Source of the DNA: Bordetella sp. BOR01
Lineage (GTDB): Bacteria; Pseudomonadota; Gammaproteobacteria; Burkholderiales; Burkholderiaceae_B
Assembly (NCBI RefSeq): GCF_019218885.1
Contig: NZ_JAHUWT010000001.1
Span: forward strand, 744,001-808,000
Direction of reading: 5' to 3'
Length of the DNA: 64,000 bases
The notes beneath the pieces were generated by a model. It searched no databases. It was not told where the DNA came from and saw only the letters and a program-made list of their open reading frames with translations. The translations under genes were made by a program, and so were the position numbers. Positions 50,079 through 58,824 of the stretch are shown piece after piece; within the stretch, counting starts at the first letter, position 1; each line of letters opens with the position of its first letter.

Positions 50079-52634
50079 ATGCAAACCTTCCATTCTTGCA
50101 GGAGCTTCGTCTTGTCTTTCCTCGCCTCTTTCCCAGCGGCCTTGGCCGGCAGCATGGGCCGTAGCTGCAGTGCGCGTGTCCAGTATCGCGGCGCGCTGCC
50201 CGCCCTGGCCCTGGCTCTGGCCGCTGCCGGCTTGGCCACTGTGCCGCAGGCTGCCTTTGCGCAATCCGCAGCCGCGGCCGCTCGCAGCTATTCGGTACCG
50301 GCGGGGCCGCTCGGCGAGGTGCTGACCGCTTTTGCGCGGCAGGCCGGCGTCCTGATTTCTTTCGATACGCGCATGGTGGCCGGCCAGACGGCCGCGGGCC
50401 TGCAGGGCGGCTATTCGGTGGGCGGGGGATTCAACGCCATCTTGCAGGGCACTGGCCTGCAAGCCCAGCCGGGGGCGGGCGGCTGGGTGCTGAGGCGGGC
50501 ACCGGCCTCGACGGGCGATATGGTAAGCCTGGCGCCGGTCACGGTACAGGGCGAAAGCGAAACCGGCACAGGCCAGACCTATGGCGTGGTGTCGCTGGTA
50601 TCTGCGTCGGGTACCAAGACCGACACGCCGCTGCTGGAAACGCCGCAGTCGATCTCGGTCATTACGCAGCGCCAGATCGCGCAGCAAGGCGCGACCACCT
50701 TGAATCAGATACTGCGCTATACGCCGGGCGTGGCCGTTGAAACGCGCGGCGCGACGGCCACGCGGCTGGATCAGTTCACCATCCGCGGCTTCGGCGCCAC
50801 CACCTACCTGGACGGCCTGCGCGTGTTTGGCGGTCGCGACGCCTTGCCGCAGGTCGACGGCTACCGCCTTGAACGGGTCGACGTGCTGAAAGGGCCGTCT
50901 TCGGTGATATACGGCCAGGGCGGGCCGGGCGGCGTGGTCAACCAGATCAGCAAGCGGCCGGTTGACGGGCAAGTCAATGAGGTCGGGGTCGAGTTCGGCA
51001 CCGATTCGCTCTTGCGCGGCATGGTCGACGTGGGCGGCCGCCTGGACGAAGAGGGCAAGCTTCTCTACCGCCTGGTGGGGTCCGGGTATACGGCCGACGG
51101 CCAGCAGCACTACACCAAAGAGCGGCGCTATTACGTATCGCCGTCGTTTACGTACCAGCCATCGACCGACACGCGGCTGACCGTGCTGACCCATTTCCAG
51201 CACGACCCGGACATGGGCGCCTACGGCTCGTTGCCGGCCATGGGCACGGTGTACGAACTGCCGGACGGCAGCCGCTTTTCGCGTAGTTTCTACGACGGCG
51301 ACAAGGGCTTCGAGCGCAGCGACCGCAAGCATTATTCGCTGGGCTACGACTTCGAGCACCGTTTCAACGACACCTTCAAGGCAAGCCAGAATTTCCGCTA
51401 TACGCACGCTGATGCGGAATATCGCAGCATCTACAACAGTGCCTGGGCCGACCCGGGCGTCTACCGCTACCTGTCGCGCGGCATGATCGGCACCGACGTG
51501 AAATTCGATGCACTGACGGTGGACAACAACCTGCAGGCCGATTTCGAGACCGGGGCATTTGCCCACACGATGCTGCTGGGCTTCGATTACCAGCGCATCA
51601 ATACCGACACCCTGTCGGCTTCGCGCTGGGGCGTGGCCGATTTCAACCTGGACACCTGGAACCCGAACTACGACGCGGGCTATGTGCTGCCGCCGTTCAC
51701 CAGCGACCAGGACCAGACGCAATATCAGACCGGCCTGTACCTGCAAGACCAGATCAAGGTGGGACGGTTGTCGGTGCTGCTGGGCGGGCGCTATGACTGG
51801 GCGCGCACCATGTCCAACACCACCAACCTGACCAACGGCGTGCGCACCCATTCGCCGCAGCGGGCCCAGGCTTTCACCGGGCGGGCCGGCCTGCTGTACC
51901 TGTTCGACAATGGCGTGGCGCCGTACTTCAGCTATTCCGAATCGTTCGAGCCGCAGAATGGCACGGGCTGGGACAACCAGGCGTTCGATCCGGTGGAAGG
52001 CGAGCAGTACGAACTGGGCGTGAAGTACGAGCCGCCCGGCTCGCGCACACTGCTGACCGCCGCGCTGTTCGACCTGCGCCGCAAGAACCTGACCACCACC
52101 GATCCCGATCCCACGCATATCTGCGGCGCGGGCCGCTGCAACATCCAGGCGGGCGAAGTGCGCACGCGCGGGCTGGAGCTCGAGGCCAAGAGCCAGCCCA
52201 TCGAGGGCCTGAGCGTGATTGCCTCGTATAGCTGGCTGCACAACGTCTACACCAAAGACAACCCCAACTTGGCAGGCGTCAGCATGAAGGGCACCCAGCC
52301 GGTGGCCGTGCCCAAGCACCAGGCGTCGGCGTGGATACGCTACGAACTGCAGCAAGGGCCGATGGCCGGCCTGGGCGTGGGGGCGGGCGTGCGCTACATG
52401 GGCGAGACCTGGGGCGACTCCGGCAATACGTTCCGGGTACCCGGCGCCACGCTGTTCGACCTGGGCCTGGACTACGACCTGGGCCGCCATCAGCCGGCCC
52501 TGAAGGGCTGGCAGGTCAGCCTGAACGTGGCCAACCTGTTCGACAAGCGCTATGTGGCGTCTTGCATCGACGAAAACTGGTGCTGGTACGGATACGACCG
52601 CACAGTGAAGGCGTCGGTGCGGTACCGCTGGTAA
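50079..52634 (+). CDS. TonB-dependent ferric-siderophore receptor with signalling domain
   Basis: The 851-residue outer-membrane receptor has a signal peptide (cleavage near residue 61, PQAAFA-Q), an STN signalling domain (about 69-140, RSYSVPAGPLGEVLTAFARQ), a plug with TLNQILRYTPGV and FTIRGFG, GPSSVIYGQGGPGGVVN, and a 22-strand barrel ending in VKASVRYRW with the aromatic last residue. It resembles FpvA/FoxA-type hydroxamate or mixed siderophore receptors; the ligand is not deducible. The STN domain and the neighbouring FecI/FecR show that it also signals. ATG at 50154 is an alternative start that gives a more usual signal peptide. Confidence 0.93.
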   Translation: MQTFHSCRSFVLSFLASFPAALAGSMGRSCSARVQYRGALPALALALAAAGLATVPQAAFAQSAAAAARSYSVPAGPLGEVLTAFARQAGVLISFDTRMVAGQTAAGLQGGYSVGGGFNAILQGTGLQAQPGAGGWVLRRAPASTGDMVSLAPVTVQGESETGTGQTYGVVSLVSASGTKTDTPLLETPQSISVITQRQIAQQGATTLNQILRYTPGVAVETRGATATRLDQFTIRGFGATTYLDGLRVFGGRDALPQVDGYRLERVDVLKGPSSVIYGQGGPGGVVNQISKRPVDGQVNEVGVEFGTDSLLRGMVDVGGRLDEEGKLLYRLVGSGYTADGQQHYTKERRYYVSPSFTYQPSTDTRLTVLTHFQHDPDMGAYGSLPAMGTVYELPDGSRFSRSFYDGDKGFERSDRKHYSLGYDFEHRFNDTFKASQNFRYTHADAEYRSIYNSAWADPGVYRYLSRGMIGTDVKFDALTVDNNLQADFETGAFAHTMLLGFDYQRINTDTLSASRWGVADFNLDTWNPNYDAGYVLPPFTSDQDQTQYQTGLYLQDQIKVGRLSVLLGGRYDWARTMSNTTNLTNGVRTHSPQRAQAFTGRAGLLYLFDNGVAPYFSYSESFEPQNGTGWDNQAFDPVEGEQYELGVKYEPPGSRTLLTAALFDLRRKNLTTTDPDPTHICGAGRCNIQAGEVRTRGLELEAKSQPIEGLSVIASYSWLHNVYTKDNPNLAGVSMKGTQPVAVPKHQASAWIRYELQQGPMAGLGVGAGVRYMGETWGDSGNTFRVPGATLFDLGLDYDLGRHQPALKGWQVSLNVANLFDKRYVASCIDENWCWYGYDRTVKASVRYRW

Positions 52635-52683
52635 GGCCCTGGATTGGCAGTCCCGCCTTCGTGCAGGGCTGCCAATCTCATTA

Positions 52684-52704
52684 AGAATGATTATAATTCT
52701 CAAA
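52684..52704. promoter_or_regulatory. Fur-like box upstream of the DUF3649-PepSY-DUF3325 operon
   Basis: An AT-rich AGAATGATTATAATTCTCA-type imperfect palindrome (arms AGAAT/ATTCT) lies 23-43 bases before the DUF3649 start. It matches the shape of Fur boxes of the TGAGAAT-N-ATTCTCA class. No match is perfect, so confidence is moderate. Confidence 0.55.
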
Positions 52705-52727
52705 TTAATCTGTTCGCAGGACTTGCA

Positions 52728-53033
52728 GTGAAACCTACCCCCGGCGCTGGCCTGGCGCATTATCGATGGACGGTGGCATCGCGAGTGGCCGCGGCCACGC
52801 TGGGCGGCTATGCGCTGGCCTCGGCCACGGCCGCGTGCCTGGCCGTGTGGCTGCCGCTGGCACGGGCCGATGCCGTCGTCACCGCCATGCTGCTGGCCTT
52901 CGTGGTCTACGCCATCGGTGTCACCTGGGTGTTCGCCACCCGTACCGCCTGGCGGGCCTGGGCCGGCATGCTGCTGCCCACGGCCGTGCTGGGGGCGTTG
53001 TTCTGGCTGGGCCGGCCGGTGGGGGTGGCATGA
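52728..53033 (+). CDS. DUF3649 family membrane protein
   Basis: The 101-residue protein has three hydrophobic segments (about residues 15-40, 45-68, 75-92) and resembles the DUF3649 proteins found with PepSY and DUF3325 next to TonB siderophore receptors. GTG 52728 (MKPTPGAGLAHYRW) is chosen because it lies after the Fur-like box; an earlier in-frame GTG or ATG would cover it. Its stop overlaps the PepSY start by four bases. Its exact role is unknown; the operon is linked to ferric siderophore reduction or uptake. Confidence 0.78.
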   Translation: MKPTPGAGLAHYRWTVASRVAAATLGGYALASATAACLAVWLPLARADAVVTAMLLAFVVYAIGVTWVFATRTAWRAWAGMLLPTAVLGALFWLGRPVGVA

Positions 53034-54634
53034 AGCCGCCGAAGCCGCAGCAACAGGGCGAGGGCCTGCGCCAGGCCATGTCCTGGCTGCATACCTGGTC
53101 GGGGCTGGTGTTCGGCTGGGTGCTGTTCGCCATGTTCCTGACCGGCACGCTGGCGTTTTTCCGCCCCGAGATCACGCACTGGATGCAGCCCGAGATGCCG
53201 TCGCGCCAGGTGACCATGCCAGCCGCGCAGGCGGCCGACGTTGCCCAGCGCTACCTAGAACAGCATGCGCCCGATGCCACGCGCTGGTTCGTCAGCCTGC
53301 CGTCGCCGCGCGAACCGCAACTGAGCCTGCTGTACCAGGTGCCCAAGCCGGCGCCGGGCGAACGGGGTTTCAAGCGCGTGAAACTGGATCCCGACACGGG
53401 GCAGGTGTTGCAGGCGCGCGAGACGCGCGGCGGCGATTTCCTGTATCGCTTCCATTTCGAGCTGGAAATGGGTTTCCCATGGGGGCGCTGGCTGGCCAGC
53501 ATCGCCGGCATGTTCATGCTGATCGCCATCATCAGCGGCGTGATCACCCACAAGAAGATCTTCACGGATTTCTTCACCTTCCGGCCGGGCAAGGGCGGCC
53601 AGCGCGCCTGGATGGATGGCCACAATGCCCTGTCGGTACTGGGACTGCCGTTTCACCTGATGATCACGTTCAGCGGCCTGGTGATCTTCATGACGATGTT
53701 GCTGCCGGCCGGCATCTCGGCCGCCTACGACAATCCACGCGCCTTCACCAACGAGATGTTCCCGGCCTTCGCTCCCGCGCCGGCCGGCAAGGAAGCCGCC
53801 CCGCTGATGCCGCTGGGCCAGTTGGTAGAGCGCGCCCAGGTGCAATGGCAGGGCGGCCGCGCCGGCCGCCTGGTCGTGGCCAATCCGGGCAAGGCCGGTG
53901 CGGTGGTGTCGGTGGGCCGCGATGCCGGCGAACGCATCACTTATGGCCGCGTGGCGCCCAGCCTGCGTTTCGACGGCATCGACGGCAAGCTGCTGGCGCG
54001 CCATGATGCCGACAGTGCCGCCATGGTGACGGCCGGCACCATTATCGGCCTGCACCTGGGCCTGTTTGCCGAACCGTTGCTGCGCTGGCTGTATTTCGTG
54101 GTCAGCCTGGCAGGTACCGCCATGGTGGGTACGGGCCTGGCGCTCTGGGTGGCCAAGCGCCGCCAGAAGGCCGGCGCGGCCGCACAGCAGGCCTTCTCGC
54201 TGCGCCTCGTCGACGCCCTGAACGCGGGTTCGATCGCCGGGCTGTGCGTGGCCCTGGCCGTGTTCTTCTGGGCCAACCGGCTGCTGCCTGCCGAGCTGGC
54301 CGGACGCGCTTCCCTGGAAACCCGCGCGTTCTTCATTGCCTGGGCCCTGACGTTCCTGTATGCCTTCATGTTCCGCACGCGCATGTGGCGCGACCTGTTG
54401 TCGCTGGCTGCCGGCCTGTCGCTGGCCTTGCCCGTGTTGAACGCAATGACTACCACCCGCCATCTGGGCGTATCGCTGCCTGCGGGCGACTGGGTCATGG
54501 CCGGATTCGACCTGACCGCCTTGGCCTCGGGTGTGCTGCTGGCCTGGATGGCGCGCAAGTCGCGCAAGCCGCGCACGCAACCCGCGCGCCAGCCAGCGCG
54601 TTCGCAGGTCGCCTTGAACGAGGTCAGCCCATGA
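53030..54634 (+). CDS. PepSY-associated membrane protein (iron-regulated)
   Basis: The 534-residue inner-membrane protein has a first helix at about 20-42 (LHTWSGLVFGWVLFAMFLTGTLAFFR), a periplasmic PepSY-like region, further helices near 155-175, 205-225, 345-370, then four more at the C-terminus. The His and Arg residues in FHFELEMGFPWGRWLASI and MDGHNALSVLGLPFHLM are typical of PiuB/PepSY_TM proteins, thought to take part in reducing ferric siderophores in the periplasm. It overlaps both neighbours (ATGA at 53030 and 54631), so all three are translationally coupled. Confidence 0.88.
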   Translation: MKPPKPQQQGEGLRQAMSWLHTWSGLVFGWVLFAMFLTGTLAFFRPEITHWMQPEMPSRQVTMPAAQAADVAQRYLEQHAPDATRWFVSLPSPREPQLSLLYQVPKPAPGERGFKRVKLDPDTGQVLQARETRGGDFLYRFHFELEMGFPWGRWLASIAGMFMLIAIISGVITHKKIFTDFFTFRPGKGGQRAWMDGHNALSVLGLPFHLMITFSGLVIFMTMLLPAGISAAYDNPRAFTNEMFPAFAPAPAGKEAAPLMPLGQLVERAQVQWQGGRAGRLVVANPGKAGAVVSVGRDAGERITYGRVAPSLRFDGIDGKLLARHDADSAAMVTAGTIIGLHLGLFAEPLLRWLYFVVSLAGTAMVGTGLALWVAKRRQKAGAAAQQAFSLRLVDALNAGSIAGLCVALAVFFWANRLLPAELAGRASLETRAFFIAWALTFLYAFMFRTRMWRDLLSLAAGLSLALPVLNAMTTTRHLGVSLPAGDWVMAGFDLTALASGVLLAWMARKSRKPRTQPARQPARSQVALNEVSP

Positions 54635-54957
54635 TGAGCATCGCCGCTTTCTGCCTGGCATATGCCGGCTTCGCCGCCCTGTGCCTGGGCATGGACCGCC
54701 ACTACGAGGCCGTGTTCGATCGCGAGCTGCCACGCCGCCACCGCACCCCCTTGCGAGCCTTGGGCTGGGCCGCGCTGGCCCTCTCGCTATGGGCATCCGC
54801 GGCCGTCTGGGGCTGGCGCTACGGCGCCGTGGAATGGATAGGCATCCTGACCCTGGCAGGCCTGCTCTTGATCTGGTTCGTCAGCTACCGCCCCGGCTGC
54901 GCACTGGCCACCGGCGGTCTGTGCGCAGCAGCCGCGCCGGTGCTGGCCTGGATGTAA
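54631..54957 (+). CDS. DUF3325 family membrane protein
   Basis: The 108-residue protein has three hydrophobic segments (about residues 4-20, 45-62, 70-88) and the DUF3325 pattern LAYAGFAALCLGMDRHYEAVFDRELPRRHR. It starts inside the PepSY stop codon. The trio DUF3649-PepSY-DUF3325 is a recurring set next to TonB siderophore receptors; the role of this small protein is unknown. The stop is followed 38 bases later by a terminator. Confidence 0.82.
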   Translation: MMSIAAFCLAYAGFAALCLGMDRHYEAVFDRELPRRHRTPLRALGWAALALSLWASAAVWGWRYGAVEWIGILTLAGLLLIWFVSYRPGCALATGGLCAAAAPVLAWM

Positions 54958-54995
54958 CCTCCGCCCGCCAGAAGAACAACCAGCCAGACACCATA

Positions 54996-55026
54996 AAGGC
55001 AGCCGCTATTTGCTGCCTTATTTTTT
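54996..55026 (+). terminator. Rho-independent terminator of the iron operon
   Basis: AAGGCAGC-N8-GCTGCCTT (54996-55019) is followed by ATTTTTT (55020-55026). It lies 38 bases after the DUF3325 stop. The T-tract overlaps the next operator candidate at 55022-55037. Confidence 0.88.
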
Positions 55027-55037
55027 GTATGCAAAAA
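55022..55037. promoter_or_regulatory. Candidate GntR/FCD operator
   Basis: TTTTTG-TATG-CAAAAA is a perfect 6-base inverted repeat with a 4-base centre, like the TTGT-N-ACAA class of FCD operators. It lies 28-43 bases upstream of the GntR start, followed by an AT-rich ATATATATAAAT run that could hold the -10 box. Autoregulation by the adjacent GntR gene is the simplest reading. Confidence 0.55.
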
Positions 55038-55064
55038 TATATATAAATACACAATCCCGCAGCC

Positions 55065-55694
55065 ATGCCCATCCCACAGCAAAGTTCACAAGCATTTGCC
55101 GCCTATAACGAAATCAAGCGCCGGATTTTTTCCGGCGAATTCGCGCCTGGCGCACGCCTGCGCGAAATCGAGGTGGCAACCCTGCTGGAACTGGGCCGCA
55201 CACCCGTACGCGAAGCCCTGAAGCGCATCCAGGATGAAGGCTTGCTGCGCCAGGAGCCTGGCCGTGGCCTGGTCGTGACCATCATGGACCAGCAGGAAGT
55301 GGGCGAGCTGTACGCAATGCGCGAAGTGCTGGAATCAGCCGCCGCCGCATTGGCGGCGCGGCACGCCACCGATGCCGAGGTCGCCAACATGCAGGCCATC
55401 CTGCAAGAAGGCGACAGCGACCCCGTGGCGTTGAACCTGCGCTTTCACGACGCCATCTACAGCGCGGCCCACAACCGGCACCTGATCCGCCTGCTGCGCT
55501 CGCTGACCGACACCACGTATCTGCTGGGTCGCAGCACGCTCAGTTCCAAGGCGCGTGCCAAGGCAGCCCTGCAAGAACACAGCGGGATCGTGGCCGCCAT
55601 TCGCAGCCGCGATCCCGGGCAGGCTGCCGAGGCCGCCCGCCATCATATTCACCAGGCCTTGCTGGAACGCTTGAAGATACTGCGCCAGCGCTGA
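55065..55694 (+). CDS. GntR-family (FCD) transcriptional regulator
   Basis: The 209-residue protein has a GntR winged helix (FAAYNEIKRRIFSGEFAPGA, LLELGRTPVREALKRIQDEG) and an FCD domain with the ligand/metal His pattern (FHDAIYSAAHNRHL, EHSGIVAAI, ARHHIHQALLERL). It stands directly upstream of two Bug genes, a dehydrogenase and an amidohydrolase on the same strand (35 bases to the first) and most likely controls that set. The ligand is probably a carboxylate substrate or intermediate of the cluster. Confidence 0.88.
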   Translation: MPIPQQSSQAFAAYNEIKRRIFSGEFAPGARLREIEVATLLELGRTPVREALKRIQDEGLLRQEPGRGLVVTIMDQQEVGELYAMREVLESAAAALAARHATDAEVANMQAILQEGDSDPVALNLRFHDAIYSAAHNRHLIRLLRSLTDTTYLLGRSTLSSKARAKAALQEHSGIVAAIRSRDPGQAAEAARHHIHQALLERLKILRQR

Positions 55695-55729
55695 GTCTTT
55701 CATCTATTTTCCCCAGGAGACAACCCATC

Positions 55730-56701
55730 ATGCGTTACTTGACAAGCATCGGCCGGTGCGCGCTGGCGGCGGCGTGCATGCTGCCGGCCCTGGCCTGCGC
55801 GCAGGCCTTTCCGGACAAGCCCATCAAGCTGGTCGTGCCGTTTGCGGCCGGCGGCGGCACCGACAGCATCGCGCGCGACATGGCACGCACGCTGAGCGAT
55901 CGGCTGGGCCAGCCGGTGGTGGTAGAGAACCACGGCGGAGGCGGCGGCTCGATCGGTGCAAACCTAGTGGCGCACGCCGCGCCCGATGGCTACACGCTGC
56001 TGTTCGCCACGTCGACCTTCGTGACCAATGCGGCCGCGCAGGCAACCAGTACCTACGATGTCGAGAAGTCGTTCGCGCCCGTGGCCCTGATCGGCCGCGG
56101 CCCGCTGCTTGTCGTCACCAACCAGGACCTGGGCGTGAAATCGGTGGCCGAGCTGCGCGCGCTGGTCGCCCAGCGGCCCGATGAGATCAATTTCTGTTCG
56201 GCCGGCACCGGCAGCATCAATCACCTGTCGGGCGAGTTGTTCAAGCAGAAGGCCCATGTGCAGATGACGCATGTGCCCTACAAAGGCAGCGGCCCGGCCA
56301 CGGTGGACCTGCTGGCGGGGCGCGTGCAGGTGTTCTTCGCAACGGTGCCGACGATGCTGGGCCAGGTGAAAGAAGGCCGCGTGCAGTTGCTGGCAGTCAC
56401 CAGCCAGCAGCGCTCGCCGCTGTTTCCCGATACGCCCACCATGGCCGAGGCCGGCGTGCCGGATTTCGACATCTCGACCTGGTGGGGCATCCTGGCGCCC
56501 GCGGGCACGCCGGCGCCGGTGGTGCAGCAGTTGAACAAGGCCGTCAACGAAGCCGCCGCCGCCGACCTGGTGCGCCAGCGGCTGACCAATGAGGGCGCCG
56601 ACTTGTATGCGGGCAAGCCCGAGGATTTCGGCCGCGCCTTGTCGGCCGAACTGGCATTGTGGCGCGGCGTCGTGCAGCAGTCGGGCATCCGGCTGGATTG
56701 A
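55730..56701 (+). CDS. Bug-type (TctC) periplasmic receptor, first of tandem pair
   Basis: The 323-residue protein has a signal peptide ending near ALACA-Q (about residue 24) and the Bug motif set: FPDKPIKLVVPFAAGGGTDSIARDMA, GQPVVVENHGGGGGSIGANLVAHAAPDGYTLL, INHLSGELFKQKA, HVPYKGSGPATVDLLAGRVQVFFATVP and GILAPAGTPAPVVQQLN. It should bind a carboxylate in the periplasm. The stop TGA at 56699-56701 overlaps an ATG of the next gene, which itself starts later. No TctAB membrane genes are in the window. Confidence 0.9.
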   Translation: MRYLTSIGRCALAAACMLPALACAQAFPDKPIKLVVPFAAGGGTDSIARDMARTLSDRLGQPVVVENHGGGGGSIGANLVAHAAPDGYTLLFATSTFVTNAAAQATSTYDVEKSFAPVALIGRGPLLVVTNQDLGVKSVAELRALVAQRPDEINFCSAGTGSINHLSGELFKQKAHVQMTHVPYKGSGPATVDLLAGRVQVFFATVPTMLGQVKEGRVQLLAVTSQQRSPLFPDTPTMAEAGVPDFDISTWWGILAPAGTPAPVVQQLNKAVNEAAAADLVRQRLTNEGADLYAGKPEDFGRALSAELALWRGVVQQSGIRLD

Positions 56702-56724
56702 TGCCTTTGTCCTGGAGACAGATC

Positions 56725-57735
56725 ATGTTCCCTTCTTCCTTTCCGATGCTGCCGGCGCGCCGCCGCATCCTGGCAGGTGCCGGCGCCGCTGCGCTGCTGG
56801 CCGCGCTGGGCAGGCCCGCGGCGGCGCAAGATGCCTACCCCTCGCGCGCGCTGACCGTCATCGTGCCGTATGCGCCGGGCGGGCAGGGCGATGTGTTCGC
56901 GCGGCTGCTGGGCGAACGGCTGGGCGCGGCATTCAAGCAGACCGTGGTGGTCGAGAACCGGCCCGGCGCCTCGGGCACGGTGGGCACCCGCCAAGTGGCG
57001 CGCGCCGAGGCTGACGGCTACCACCTGTTGCTGGGCCAGACTGGCGAGATGGCCGTCAACCCCTTCGTGATGCGCGACCTGGGCTACGACCCGCAGCACG
57101 ATTTCACGGCCGTGGCGCTGGTGGGCGATTCTCCGCTGGTGCTGGTGGTGCCCGCCGCATCCCCGCATGCCGACCTGGTCGCCCTGGTCGAAGCCGCGCG
57201 GGCCAAGCCTGACAGCATCACCTATGCTTCGTCCGGCACTGCCACGCCGGGCCACCTGGCCGCCGCCGCGCTGGCGCTGGCGACTCAGGCGCGCATGGTG
57301 CATGTGCCGTATAAAGGCGCGGGCCAGGCCATGACCGACCTGTTGGGCGGGCATGTGGATTTCTTCTTTTCCAGTGCCTCGGCCGCCATGCCGCATGTGT
57401 CGGCGGGCAAGCTCAAGGCCCTGGCTGTGTCGACGCCGCAGCGCGTGGCCGCCTTGCCCAAGGTGCCGGCAGTGGCCGAGCAGGTGGCGCCCGGCTTCCA
57501 ATTCAGCCTGTGGGGCGGTTATTTTGTGCCGGCCGGCACGCCTGCCGCCATCGTGCAGCGGCTGAACCAGGAAATCAACGCGGTACTGGCCGATCCCGGC
57601 ATCCGCGCCCGCTTCGAAGCCGACGGCACGGTAGTGCGTCAAAATACGCCCGACGAGTTTGCCGCGTTCGTGCGCAGCGAAGCGGACAAGTATCGCCGCC
57701 TGGTCCAGGCCACCGGCGTGCGCGCAGAAGGTTAA
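56725..57735 (+). CDS. Bug-type (TctC) periplasmic receptor, second of tandem pair
   Basis: A second Bug protein of 336 residues follows 23 bases after the first. It has a twin-arginine-like basic N-terminus (ARRRILAGAGAAALLAAL) before a signal cleavage near GRPAAAQ, then YPSRALTVIVPYAPGGQGDVFARLLGERLGA, ENRPGASGTVGTRQVARAEADGYHLLLGQ and HVPYKGAGQAMTDLLGGHVDFFFSSAS. ATG 56725 has a GGAGA ribosome site seven bases upstream; ATG 56701 overlapping the previous stop is less likely. The two Bugs differ clearly, so they may bind different ligands. Confidence 0.9.
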   Translation: MFPSSFPMLPARRRILAGAGAAALLAALGRPAAAQDAYPSRALTVIVPYAPGGQGDVFARLLGERLGAAFKQTVVVENRPGASGTVGTRQVARAEADGYHLLLGQTGEMAVNPFVMRDLGYDPQHDFTAVALVGDSPLVLVVPAASPHADLVALVEAARAKPDSITYASSGTATPGHLAAAALALATQARMVHVPYKGAGQAMTDLLGGHVDFFFSSASAAMPHVSAGKLKALAVSTPQRVAALPKVPAVAEQVAPGFQFSLWGGYFVPAGTPAAIVQRLNQEINAVLADPGIRARFEADGTVVRQNTPDEFAAFVRSEADKYRRLVQATGVRAEG

Positions 57736-57760
57736 TGTCTTTGACTCTCGAGGTATGTCC

Positions 57761-58822
57761 ATGAAGATAGTTGTTCTGCCGGGTGACGGCATCGGCCCCG
57801 AAACCATGGCCGTGGCGGTCGACGCATTGCAGGCCGTGTCGCAGCGCTTTGGCCTGGGCTTGCAGCTCGATCACGATCTTGCCGGCCACGATAGCCTGAA
57901 GCAGCATGGCGCCACTGTCACGCCGGCCGTGCTGGAAAAAGTGCGTGCCGCCGATGGCCTGATGCTGGGCCCGATGGCCACCTACGACTTCAAGGACGAG
58001 GCCAAGGGCGAAATCAATCCGTCCAAGTACTTTCGCAAGAACCTCGACCTGTACGCCAACATCCGCCCGGCCCGCACGTATCGCGGCATGCCGCCGCGCC
58101 TGGGCGAATTCGACCTGGTGGTGGTGCGCGAGAACACCGAAGGTTTCTACGCCGACCGCAATATCGAATCCGGCGGCAGCGAAATGCTGATCACCCCCGA
58201 CGTGGTCGTCTCGCTGCGCCGCATTACCCGCCAGTGTTGCGAGCGCATCGCCCGCTCGGCCTTCGAGCTGGCCATGACGCGCAAGAAGCACGTCACCATC
58301 GTGCACAAGGCCAACGTGCTGAAGATCGGCGATGGCATGTTCATCGACATGTGCCACCAGGTGGGCAAAGAATTTCCCGATGTCCGCATCGACGACGTCA
58401 TCGTCGACGCCATGATGGCGCACGTGGTGCGCGCTCCCGATCGCTACGACGTGATCGTCACCACCAATATGTTCGGCGATATTCTGTCGGACCTGACGGC
58501 CGAACTGTCGGGCAGCCTGGGCCTGGGCGGTTCGCTCAATGCCGGGCGCGACCATGCCATGGGGCAGGCCGCGCACGGTTCGGCGCCGGATATCGCGGGC
58601 CAGGACATCGCCAACCCGGCTTCGCAATTGCTGTCGGCCGCGATGCTGCTGAGCTGGTACGGCCAGCGCAAGGGCGCAAGCAAATTCCTGGACGCTGGCG
58701 CCGCCATCGAGCAGGCCGTTGCCGCCGCCATCGCGTCGGGCCAATGCACGCGCGACGTGGGCGGCAATCTGGGCACGCGCGCCGCTGGCCAGGCCGTGCT
58801 GGCGCACCTGCAGGCTGCTTGA
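57761..58822 (+). CDS. Isocitrate/isopropylmalate-family dehydrogenase (tartrate/malate-type)
   Basis: The 353-residue protein is a beta-decarboxylating hydroxyacid dehydrogenase: MKIVVLPGDGIGPETMAVAVDAL, KYFRKNLDLYANIRPARTY with substrate arginines, VVVRENTEGFYADRN, HKANVLKIGDGMF, VTTNMFGDILSDLTAEL and APDIAGQDIANPASQLLSAAMLL. The pattern fits tartrate, D-malate or 3-alkylmalate dehydrogenases rather than LeuB or Icd. ATG 57761 is preferred because the GAGG ribosome site is eight bases upstream; ATG 57755 is too close. It lies in the GntR-Bug-Bug cluster and is followed two bases later by the amidohydrolase gene. Confidence 0.88.
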   Translation: MKIVVLPGDGIGPETMAVAVDALQAVSQRFGLGLQLDHDLAGHDSLKQHGATVTPAVLEKVRAADGLMLGPMATYDFKDEAKGEINPSKYFRKNLDLYANIRPARTYRGMPPRLGEFDLVVVRENTEGFYADRNIESGGSEMLITPDVVVSLRRITRQCCERIARSAFELAMTRKKHVTIVHKANVLKIGDGMFIDMCHQVGKEFPDVRIDDVIVDAMMAHVVRAPDRYDVIVTTNMFGDILSDLTAELSGSLGLGGSLNAGRDHAMGQAAHGSAPDIAGQDIANPASQLLSAAMLLSWYGQRKGASKFLDAGAAIEQAVAAAIASGQCTRDVGGNLGTRAAGQAVLAHLQAA

Positions 58823-58824
58823 CG

